From: UMGS172 sp045587185
GTDB lineage: Bacteria; Bacillota; Clostridia; Oscillospirales; Acutalibacteraceae
Assembly (NCBI GenBank): GCA_045587185.1
Contig: JAZNBS010000005.1
Coordinates: 23,737-87,736 of the forward strand
DNA length: 64,000 nucleotides
Reading direction: 5' to 3'
A program made the position numbers and the translations under genes. Shown one piece after another: positions 26,202-33,761 of this stretch. Each line of letters begins with the position of its first letter. Within the stretch, counting starts at the first letter, position 1. The notes under the pieces are model-generated. The model had not been told where the DNA came from. It saw only the letters and a list, made by a program, of their open reading frames with translations, and did not search any database.

Positions 26202-26948
26202 ATGAATGATGTTTATGTGTCGGTTACTAAGCCAAATACAGTCAGTTATCCCATGCATTGCCACAATAATTGGGAAGTGATGTATTATTTAAACGGCGAA
26301 GGTTATATGAAAACCGAAAAGAAGGATATTCCCTTTAAAACGGGCAGCGTAATCGTTGTACCGCCTAAGGTTGTGCACGGTTCAGTTTCCATAAACGGTT
26401 TTACCAATATTTCGGTTGGATGTGACTTTGAGAGTTTACTTATATTCAAAGAACCTGTTTACTTTGAAGATGATTATATCGAAAACGGCAAATTTCTTGC
26501 ACAACTATTGTTCAAAAACCGTTATGGGGATCGAAAGTTTCTTTCCTCATTGTGTGATTCCTTGGCTCAGTTCATTCTTATGAACACCGAGTATAATTCC
26601 CAACTTAAGAACGCTGTGACAAAAATCATTGAAGAAATCTCTATAAATTTTTGCAAAACTGATTTTAAATTAAATGATCTGATTAACTCGGTGGGTTATT
26701 GCGAGGACTATATACGAGCCGAATTTAAAAATCAAACCCAAGTTACTCCGGTTGAATTTTTAACAAAATTGCGAATTGACCATGCTAAAAAACTGCTTGA
26801 GATATATTCTGAAAGTATCAGTATCCAAACGGTAGCCGATATGTCAGGATTTTCTGACCCAGTTTATTTTTCAAAAAGATTTAAACAATATGTTGGAATA
26901 TATCCAAACGAGTATAAAAAACAGTTCAATAAAACAAGGCTTCCCTGA
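26202..26948 (+). CDS. AraC-family transcriptional regulator
   Basis: 248 residues. N-terminal cupin-type sensor domain (~15-80; YPMHCHNNWEVMYYLNGEG), C-terminal AraC double helix-turn-helix (~150-245) with the signature ADMSGFSDPVYFSKRFKQYVG. It is transcribed away from the GH5 gene across a 120-base region with two promoters, so it likely controls the GH5-transporter pair in response to a sugar. The effector is unknown. Confidence 0.9.
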   Translation: MNDVYVSVTKPNTVSYPMHCHNNWEVMYYLNGEGYMKTEKKDIPFKTGSVIVVPPKVVHGSVSINGFTNISVGCDFESLLIFKEPVYFEDDYIENGKFLAQLLFKNRYGDRKFLSSLCDSLAQFILMNTEYNSQLKNAVTKIIEEISINFCKTDFKLNDLINSVGYCEDYIRAEFKNQTQVTPVEFLTKLRIDHAKKLLEIYSESISIQTVADMSGFSDPVYFSKRFKQYVGIYPNEYKKQFNKTRLP

Positions 26949-26970
26949 GATTAAAGGGAAGCCTTGTTTT
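26931..26970. terminator. Bidirectional intrinsic terminator
   Basis: A perfect 16-bp stem, AAAACAAGGCTTCCCT (26931-26946) with AGGGAAGCCTTGTTTT (26955-26970), and an 8-base loop. A-tract and T-tract arms let it stop transcription of both the AraC gene (whose stop codon lies in it) and the converging beta-galactosidase gene. Confidence 0.92.
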
Positions 26971-26979
26971 TTGAAAATG

Positions 26980-29900
26980 TTAGATATCCTCAGGAAATTT
27001 GAGGGGTTTGTCTGTGGGGATTAGTTTTACGTTAAAGGTGAATTCCTTATCTGTAAAACGGTGCTTTTCCATAAGTGTCGGGCCGCATGAGGCAGAACCA
27101 ACACCGCTCATCTTATAGTCAACCGAAAAAACAGTCTTATTGGGTTCGGGCAATTCATAGTTATGAGCGAATTTACCCAACTCGTGAGCCTCATATGGAA
27201 TTGCCGAAAAGTCGAATGCGTTGTCTTGTTTTATAACGGCAATGCCGGCACCGAATGTGTCGTGAACATAAGCGTACTCAGTGTTCCAATGGTTTCCACA
27301 CTCTTGAGGACGGATAAAATCATACAACTCTTTCTTAACAGTTGAGTTGAATTTGCCCATATAGGTTGCGTTGTGCAAATCACAGTAAGAATGATAGGGA
27401 CCCATACCGAAATATTCAACGGTGTCAAAAGACTTATCAAAGGTCATATTAAAACCGAACCGAGGTAAATAGGTAATGATGTTGACTTGGTCATCATACG
27501 GGTTTTCAAGTTCACCATCTTTGATTGGAAAAAATCTAATGCCCTTGCCGAGTTTTCCGTTCAGGTGCAGAGAAATACTGCCGTCATGAAAGACCGACCA
27601 TTCGGCCGAAACGTTAAAATGAGGCCATTTAGTGGGCGCGGCCATTATGAACTCATTTGTTACCGACACAACACCGTCGTGTTCTGATACGAAGGTGGAT
27701 TTTTCATAGGCTGAGGAATCATTAAGACAGGCGGCAAACCATTTCGACTTTTCGAAGCGGTCGTTATCGGTGGGGGCACGCCATATATTGAAGGTCATTG
27801 CGTCCTTTAGCAGTTCTTTTCCGCCAACCTTCAAAGAAGTAAAACCGCATTTTTCTTTGTTGAAGATGTATTTAAACCTGTCGGTTGAAAGGGTAACATT
27901 CAGGTTATCCTCAGTATACTCAACATTGCCATAGTTCATCCTGTCGGCAAATACCTGTTCGGTGGGCAGTTCAAATTGCTCGAAACCAACTATTTCACCG
28001 TCGCGAATACAAGGGTTGCCGTATGAACTAAACCATATACGGACATAGCATTTACCTGTTGCAGGCATATTGTAACCCAAAGAGACACGCTCGGTCTTTC
28101 TGGGAGGAATAGCAAGTGAACCAACAGTTCCCGATGCTACGATTTCTCCGTTCTGTGTCAGTTCCCAGTTGCCCTCAAGACGTGAGAGATAACTGAAGTC
28201 ATATCCGTTGGTAAGGTCAAAAATACCGTTCTCAATGTCAATCGGGGTCAGAGAGAAAGGCTTCAGGATATTCTTGTACTCTTTAAGACCGGGCATAGGC
28301 TTCACATCTGGAGATACAAGTCCGTCACAGACAAATTCAGCATCGTGATACTTCTCGCCGTAGTCACCGCCGTAGTAAAACTTGGGTTTTCCGTTTTCGG
28401 CCTTGCCGTTATAAAGTCCGTGATTGAACCATTCCCATACAAAGCCGCCCATAAAGCAGTCATATTTATTTATAATATCCCAGTACTCCTTAAGGTCACC
28501 CGGTCCGTTACCCATCGCGTGACAGTATTCGCAAAGAACAAACGGCTTGGGATATTTCTGTTCGGTGCAGACACTCATCATATTTTCACACCAATCAGGG
28601 GAAGCATACATACGGCTGTGTGTATCAACCGATGCAGGCATTTCGTCAAGATAACGCTGTGTATCGGTGGAGTCCGAAATGATATTCTCATAATGTGTGA
28701 ATCTTGTGGGGTCAAGTTTCTTGGTTTCAACAAGTGCTTTGTCAACATTGCAACCCCAACCTGCCTCATTTCCCATCGACCATGAAATTACAGAGGTGTT
28801 ATTTTTAAAGTTTTGGACCATCAAGAGGACGCGCTCGACAATCTGTGCTTCCCACATAGGGTCATCGGCAATAGTGCCTCTTACCGGACGTTTTATTGCG
28901 TTGTTGCGGTTGTAATAGTCTGGCCAGCCGACACCGTGACATTCAAAATCAGCCTCACACATCACATACATACCAAGTTCGTCGCAGAGTTGATAGAATC
29001 TTGGGTCGTTGGGGTAGTGCGAGGTACGGATAGCGTTGATATTGTGACGTTTCATAGTTACAATATCTTTTTTCATATCTTGAACCGAGCAAACATAACC
29101 GTTTCTATAATTGAAATCGTGACGGTTGATACCTTTTATTTTGATTGCGCGACCGTTGAAATAAAAAACTCCGTCTTGAATTTTTTGTGTCTTTATACCG
29201 AAAGGCACTGTGATGAACTCGTCACCGCTTTCAATAATGACCTTGTAAAGTTCGGGGTACTCAGCACTCCACATTCTGGGGTCGGTTATTTTGAACTCTG
29301 CGTGGCCTGAAACATCAAACAGTGTTGTTTCAAGTTTTTCTTCCTGTGAATTAAAAAGTGTAACCATCGAATCCTCGGCAATAGAGGACTCAATATCGAC
29401 ATTAACTGTTGCTACGCGGTAGTCATCCGAAACAACGGTGCCAACCTTGATATCTTTGACGTGGCCTTTGGGACGGATGAGCAGATAAACGTCACGGAAT
29501 ATGCCCGACATCCTCCACTTGTCCTGACACTCAAGGTAAGAACCGTCACACCATTTTGAAACAATGGCGGTCAGGCGGTTTTTGCCGTTTTTGAGATAGT
29601 TTGAAATATCAAACTCCGCAAGTAGGTGAGATATCTGACTGTAACCTACAAATTGACCGTTTATGTAAAGGTATACACAACTGTCAACACCCTCGAAAAC
29701 GATGTATTTACTGAACATATCAATATCATCGTGAACAGTGAAATCAATAGCATAAACGCCAGCAGGTGTGTTTTTAGGTACATTAGGGATATCAATGGGG
29801 AAAGGGAAACGGTGGTTTATATACTGAGGTTTGTCATAACCCTGCAACTGCCAGTTTGAAGGCACATAAATCTTATCCCAGTCCAAAAGATTTATGTTTT

Positions 29901-30108
29901 CGTTGGTTATATTTTCAGGAATATACTCAAATGATTCAAAATATTTAAAAGCCCATTTACAGTTAGACAAAAGTTTAAAACGGCTGCTTTCCTCGCGGAT
30001 GTTGGCCTTGGCTTCTTCTGGTGTGCCGTAAGGGACATAGTAAGACCTTGGACTTGCTGTGCCCAAACGCGACACACTGATATTATTGTGGTAACGTTCC
30101 TTTATCAT
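26980..30108 (-). CDS. lacZ: Glycoside hydrolase family 2 beta-galactosidase (LacZ type)
   Basis: 1042 residues, the full five-domain LacZ layout: sugar-binding domain (~45-220), Ig-like domain, TIM barrel (~320-620), second Ig-like domain and the C-terminal beta-sandwich (~760-1035). The acid/base Glu is in SWSMGNEAGWG and the nucleophile Glu in PFVLCEYCHAMGNGPGD. No signal peptide, so lactose or beta-galactosides must be imported. Its ATG overlaps the alr stop by 4 bases (ATGA) with AGGAGGT upstream. The galactose released could enter galK at 52157. Confidence 0.95.
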   Translation of the reverse strand: MIKERYHNNISVSRLGTASPRSYYVPYGTPEEAKANIREESSRFKLLSNCKWAFKYFESFEYIPENITNENINLLDWDKIYVPSNWQLQGYDKPQYINHRFPFPIDIPNVPKNTPAGVYAIDFTVHDDIDMFSKYIVFEGVDSCVYLYINGQFVGYSQISHLLAEFDISNYLKNGKNRLTAIVSKWCDGSYLECQDKWRMSGIFRDVYLLIRPKGHVKDIKVGTVVSDDYRVATVNVDIESSIAEDSMVTLFNSQEEKLETTLFDVSGHAEFKITDPRMWSAEYPELYKVIIESGDEFITVPFGIKTQKIQDGVFYFNGRAIKIKGINRHDFNYRNGYVCSVQDMKKDIVTMKRHNINAIRTSHYPNDPRFYQLCDELGMYVMCEADFECHGVGWPDYYNRNNAIKRPVRGTIADDPMWEAQIVERVLLMVQNFKNNTSVISWSMGNEAGWGCNVDKALVETKKLDPTRFTHYENIISDSTDTQRYLDEMPASVDTHSRMYASPDWCENMMSVCTEQKYPKPFVLCEYCHAMGNGPGDLKEYWDIINKYDCFMGGFVWEWFNHGLYNGKAENGKPKFYYGGDYGEKYHDAEFVCDGLVSPDVKPMPGLKEYKNILKPFSLTPIDIENGIFDLTNGYDFSYLSRLEGNWELTQNGEIVASGTVGSLAIPPRKTERVSLGYNMPATGKCYVRIWFSSYGNPCIRDGEIVGFEQFELPTEQVFADRMNYGNVEYTEDNLNVTLSTDRFKYIFNKEKCGFTSLKVGGKELLKDAMTFNIWRAPTDNDRFEKSKWFAACLNDSSAYEKSTFVSEHDGVVSVTNEFIMAAPTKWPHFNVSAEWSVFHDGSISLHLNGKLGKGIRFFPIKDGELENPYDDQVNIITYLPRFGFNMTFDKSFDTVEYFGMGPYHSYCDLHNATYMGKFNSTVKKELYDFIRPQECGNHWNTEYAYVHDTFGAGIAVIKQDNAFDFSAIPYEAHELGKFAHNYELPEPNKTVFSVDYKMSGVGSASCGPTLMEKHRFTDKEFTFNVKLIPTDKPLKFPEDI

Positions 30109-31286
30109 AATGTACCTCCTAAATAAACAACATCGGTGAGTTTGTTGTTTTTTATATAAACACGTGGCATACGTATTGATATGTTACACATTATCTCATA
30201 ACTTATGGTGTTGCATACTTCGGCTATATCGTCAAGTGTTACGATATATTCACCGTCACTACCTATGACAGTAACAACAGTACCGATCGTAACATCCTCA
30301 ATATCGGTAACGTCAACCGTCATCTGATCCATACAGACTCTGCCGATAATAGGCGCTTTTTTGCCGTTTATCAGAACAAATCCGCGATTGGACATTGCCC
30401 TCGGGTAACCGTCAGCGTAACCGATAGGTACCGTTGCAAGTTTCATTTCACGGTCTGCAACAAAGGTTCTGCCATAACTTACAGAATCACCGTTATTTAT
30501 GGTCTTTATCATTGAAACGGCTGATTTTACTGACATAATTGGTTTTTGAATATATCCGACCTCAAGACCCGAAGCAGGCGAAAGGCCGTAAAGGATAATA
30601 CCCGGTCTTATAAGGTTACCGTTATCAGAGTTTCTCAATGCTGAAGCCGCGGAATTGCAACAGTGTATAAACTTAAAACTGTGGCCGTTGCTTTTGAGTT
30701 TCTCAACCGTTTCGCAGAACAGATTGTACTGCGTGTCAGAAAACTTAATATCATTTTTCTCCACACTGTCTGCCGAGGAAAAATGAGTGAAGATTCCCTC
30801 AAAGTTAAGGTTAGGCAAGTTCAGACATTGTTCGATTTCGTATATGCCGTTTAATTGATTATTGCGCGCGTCAAAACCAAGACGGCACATACCGGTATCA
30901 AGTTTAAAATGTGCCTTAATAACAAAATTGTTCGAGAGCGCGGCTTCTGATAGTTGTTCGGCATATTGTTTACAGTAAACCGTCTGAGTGATGTTGAAAG
31001 CATACATCTGGTGAATGTATTTTATAGGTGTAAAACCAAGAACAAGAATATCTTTCTTTATGCCGAATTTGCGTAATTTAATTGCCTCGTTTATATTGGA
31101 AACGGCAAATCCGTCGGCTCCGTTATCCTCATAAAGTTTGGAAAGAATATTGGCACCGTGCCCGTAAGCATCTGCCTTGACAACCGGCATAACGCTTCGG
31201 TTGCCTGCGATTTTTTTTATATATTCAAAATTATACAACGCACTGTCAAGGTCAATTTCAGCCCAAGTTCTTCTCAAAAAGTCCAT
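30105..31286 (-). CDS. alr: Alanine racemase
   Basis: PLP enzyme making D-alanine for peptidoglycan. 393 residues. The PLP lysine is in VVKADAYGHGA near residue 38; the catalytic tyrosine follows CNISIR/SYGRTF-type segments, and GRVCMDQMTVDVTD is the family signature. First gene of a two-gene unit with the beta-galactosidase, an unusual partner. The ribosome-binding site AGAGG precedes the ATG at 31286. A TATAAT on the minus strand (31327-31332) lies upstream without a well-spaced -35. Confidence 0.95.
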   Translation of the reverse strand: MDFLRRTWAEIDLDSALYNFEYIKKIAGNRSVMPVVKADAYGHGANILSKLYEDNGADGFAVSNINEAIKLRKFGIKKDILVLGFTPIKYIHQMYAFNITQTVYCKQYAEQLSEAALSNNFVIKAHFKLDTGMCRLGFDARNNQLNGIYEIEQCLNLPNLNFEGIFTHFSSADSVEKNDIKFSDTQYNLFCETVEKLKSNGHSFKFIHCCNSAASALRNSDNGNLIRPGIILYGLSPASGLEVGYIQKPIMSVKSAVSMIKTINNGDSVSYGRTFVADREMKLATVPIGYADGYPRAMSNRGFVLINGKKAPIIGRVCMDQMTVDVTDIEDVTIGTVVTVIGSDGEYIVTLDDIAEVCNTISYEIMCNISIRMPRVYIKNNKLTDVVYLGGTL

Positions 31287-31433
31287 GTTTTTCCTCTTTA
31301 AATCTAAAATTTTATATATTTATCTAATTATACATCATTGTGACAAATTTTTCTACAATTATTTTATATAATAATGTTATTGTTTAAGAAAGATGGTATA
31401 CAGATTTTAATAACCGTAATTATATTGACAAAA

Positions 31434-31461
31434 GAAAAACGGCTGACCAATCGGTCAGCCG
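31434..31461 (-). terminator. Intrinsic terminator of the Cys-rich peptide gene
   Basis: CGGCTGACC (31440-31448) pairs with GGTCAGCCG (31453-31461) around a 4-base loop; read on the minus strand it is followed by a T-run (31434-31439). Confidence 0.85.
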
Positions 31462-31476
31462 TGAAGATAGGGGAAA

Positions 31477-31593
31477 TTAGCAGCAACCGTTGTTGTTGCA
31501 GCCGCAACCGTCATTGCCACCGCAGCAGCAGAAAACGATGACGAGAAGAATAATGATCCAGCAGCAGTTGCCGGAGCCAAATCCGTTACACAT
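31477..31593 (-). CDS. Cys/Asn/Gly-rich small membrane peptide, 38 residues (spore-associated type)
   Basis: Missed by length cut-offs. The product begins MCNGFGSGNCCW, then has a hydrophobic core (IIILLVIVF), then a CCCGGNDGCGCNNNGCC tail: ten cysteines in 38 residues. AAAGGAGGA lies just upstream of the ATG and a strong terminator lies 16 bases after the stop, so it is a real single-gene unit. Short peptides of this shape are common in spore-forming Clostridia and resemble YjcZ-type spore peptides; function unknown. It is divergent from ctsR. Confidence 0.8.
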   Translation of the reverse strand: MCNGFGSGNCCWIIILLVIVFCCCGGNDGCGCNNNGCC

Positions 31594-31671
31594 TAAGAGG
31601 TCCTCCTTTCGTGTCTTCTAATGCATTCTATGTGGGTCGATTGTTTTTGGTGATTGTAAATAATTTGTAAA

Positions 31672-31702
31672 TTTGACAATTTGACTTTGACTTTCTTTGA
31701 CT
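31672..31702 (+). promoter_or_regulatory. CtsR operator cluster
   Basis: The known CtsR box is a tandem heptamer, TTTGACC-N3-TTTGACC on one strand. Here TTTGACT (31686-31692) and TTTGACT (31696-31702) stand in exactly that 7-3-7 spacing, and two more half-sites, TTTGACA (31672-31678) and TTTGACT (31680-31686), lie just before. The cluster covers the -35 box and spacer of the ctsR promoter, as expected for autorepression. Confidence 0.85.
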
Positions 31703-31715
31703 TATATGTTATAAT
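31687..31715 (+). promoter_or_regulatory. Sigma-A promoter of the ctsR-mcsA-mcsB-clpC operon
   Basis: TTGACT (31687-31692), 17-base spacer, TATAAT (31710-31715), 33 bases before the ctsR ATG and overlapped by the CtsR boxes. Confidence 0.85.
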
Positions 31716-31748
31716 TAACACAAAGAAAATATCAAAAGGGGAATTTTT

Positions 31749-32198
31749 ATGAGATTGAGTGATTACATTGCCGCCGAAATCAACCGAATTCTTGATGAAT
31801 CAGACGGTTTTGTGGAAATTCAGAGAAACGATTTTGCATCAAGGATAGGTTGTGTTCCAAGTCAGATAAACTATGTTTTGTCTTCAAGGTTTATACCCGA
31901 ACACGGATATATGGTTGAGAGCCGTCGCGGAGGCGGAGGATATATCCGCATAACACGAGTGCGTCTTGAGGGAAAATCCGCATTGATGCATCTTGTGAAT
32001 TCAATAGGCGAAGATATTGATGATGCAACGGCACGTGTTGTTTTACAAAATTGTTGTAATGCAGGTGTGCTTGATGAGGATAGAGTGAAATTGATGTATT
32101 CGGCCATTTCAACCCCTGTTATGCGACTAATACCCGTTGTTTTAAGGGACAATATACGTGCGGCTGTTTTAAAACAAATGCTACTGTCACAGATTTGA
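31749..32198 (+). CDS. ctsR: Heat-shock repressor CtsR
   Basis: 149-residue winged-helix repressor of clp genes. N-terminal DNA-binding domain with the wing SRRGGGGYIRITRV (the glycine-rich tip contains the arginine that McsB phosphorylates in Bacillus/Geobacillus); C-terminal four-helix domain. AAGGGG precedes ATG 31749. First gene of the operon and repressor of it through the boxes at 31672-31702. Confidence 0.96.
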   Translation: MRLSDYIAAEINRILDESDGFVEIQRNDFASRIGCVPSQINYVLSSRFIPEHGYMVESRRGGGGYIRITRVRLEGKSALMHLVNSIGEDIDDATARVVLQNCCNAGVLDEDRVKLMYSAISTPVMRLIPVVLRDNIRAAVLKQMLLSQI

Positions 32199-32216
32199 TT
32201 TTTTGGAGTTGATAAA

Positions 32217-32720
32217 ATGCTTTGTCAGAAATGTAAACAGAATAATGCGACATCGCACCTTCATTATGTTAATAACGGGATTGTCAGGGATATATATTTA
32301 TGTTCAGATTGTGCCGCTGATTTCAAGGCTCAAAGTTTTTATGACGGCGATATAATTAATATGATTTCAAACCTGCTTGACGAGGGTGTATTAGGCACGA
32401 AACCTACATTAAAATGTGAATGTTGCGGTACGGATTTTAACGAGATAAGGCGTACGGGCAAGGTTGGTTGCGGAAACTGTTACAAAGTTTTTGAAAAACA
32501 ACTTGCCTCAATAATTTCAAGGCTTCACGGCAAGACCACGCACATTGGTAAAACATTAAATTATAAAAATTGTGAGTATAAGAGCAATGAAAGAATTTCG
32601 GGGGATAACCGTAAAATTGTACTTGGCGAACTAAAAGAGAGGCTTGCAGATGCAATTTCTAGTGAAGAATATGAAAAAGCCGCCGTCATTCGTGACGAAA
32701 TAAGAAAATTGGAGGAATAA
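32217..32720 (+). CDS. mcsA: Protein-arginine kinase activator McsA
   Basis: 167 residues. Two zinc-binding modules: CQKCKQN with CSDC, and CECCGTDF with CGNC; a C-terminal UVR motif (SSEEYEKAAVIRDEIRKLEE). McsA activates McsB and links it to ClpC. Placed 18 bases after ctsR and 3 bases before mcsB. Confidence 0.95.
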   Translation: MLCQKCKQNNATSHLHYVNNGIVRDIYLCSDCAADFKAQSFYDGDIINMISNLLDEGVLGTKPTLKCECCGTDFNEIRRTGKVGCGNCYKVFEKQLASIISRLHGKTTHIGKTLNYKNCEYKSNERISGDNRKIVLGELKERLADAISSEEYEKAAVIRDEIRKLEE

Positions 32721-32723
32721 GCA

Positions 32724-33734
32724 ATGCTTTGGTATGAATATAACAATAAAAGCGTTGCTCTCAGCACACGCATCCGTTTTGCAAGAAACATAGAAAACGT
32801 ACCTTTTCCATCAAAACTTTCTATGACTGATTTAAAGAAAACAAACCGTATGATATGCGATGCTATTTTAGGTTGTGAATTCGGGGTTGCTTTGCGTGAG
32901 ATTCAGATGGAATCTTTGGGTGAACTTGAGGCATATGCAATGGTTGAAAGACACTGTATAAGTCCAAAATTTGCCGCAGAGCGTGACGGAAGAATTTTAC
33001 TTTTATCTGACGATGAATCGGTAAGCATTATGATTGGTGAGGAAGACCATCTAAGGATTCAGGTTTTGAAATCGGGTGAGTGCCTTGAGCAAGCGTTTGC
33101 GTTTTGCGATAAAATAGACACGGAAATAGGTCGAAAACTCAAATACGCTTTTGATGAAAAGTTGGGTTTTCTGACCCAATGTCCCACAAACCTTGGCACA
33201 GGAATGAGAGCCTCGGTAATGTTGCATTTGCCCGTGCTTGAAAGCAATGGTGAATTGCGTAGAATAGCAGAATTTTGCACAAAATTAGGATTAACCTTCC
33301 GTGGTTTTTACGGTGAGGGAAGCGAGTCCAAATCGGGTATTTATCAGTTGTCAAATCAGGTCACGCTCGGCGTTTCGGAGCAAACAGCCATACAAAATCT
33401 AAAAAATATTACACAACAGATTATTGACCGAGAAGAAAAGGCTTTGCAGAGTGTAAACAAGGTGATTTTAGAGGACGCGGTAAGCAGGACCTTTGGAATT
33501 CTTAAATATGCAAAACGTCTTTCAACCGATGAAATGATGACCTTTGTTACACAACTTATGCTTGGTCAGCGTCTGAATGTAATTACTCTACCCGATGGTG
33601 TTTTGCCTATGAAAATGTTTATTGAACTTCAACCCGCAATGATTAAGAGGGTTAAAGGTGATATTGATGCGAATGAACGCGACATTTTCAGGGCACAATC
33701 AATCAGAAACTTGTTAAGAGGAATTGATATCTAA
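32724..33734 (+). CDS. mcsB: Protein-arginine kinase McsB
   Basis: Phosphorylates arginines on proteins, marking them for ClpCP. 336 residues of the ATP:guanido phosphotransferase fold: STRIRFARNI, VERHCISP, ASVMLHLP and GEGSESKSGIYQLSNQ blocks are all in place. The ribosome-binding site GGAGGA spans the end of mcsA. Confidence 0.96.
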   Translation: MLWYEYNNKSVALSTRIRFARNIENVPFPSKLSMTDLKKTNRMICDAILGCEFGVALREIQMESLGELEAYAMVERHCISPKFAAERDGRILLLSDDESVSIMIGEEDHLRIQVLKSGECLEQAFAFCDKIDTEIGRKLKYAFDEKLGFLTQCPTNLGTGMRASVMLHLPVLESNGELRRIAEFCTKLGLTFRGFYGEGSESKSGIYQLSNQVTLGVSEQTAIQNLKNITQQIIDREEKALQSVNKVILEDAVSRTFGILKYAKRLSTDEMMTFVTQLMLGQRLNVITLPDGVLPMKMFIELQPAMIKRVKGDIDANERDIFRAQSIRNLLRGIDI

Positions 33735-33761
33735 TTAATTATTTAGAGAGGATGAAGTAAT

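Noticed and set aside
28345..29310. Long + strand frames opposite the GH2 gene
   Set aside because: They lie entirely antisense to a conserved LacZ-type gene, have no starts with ribosome-binding sites and show no family motifs.
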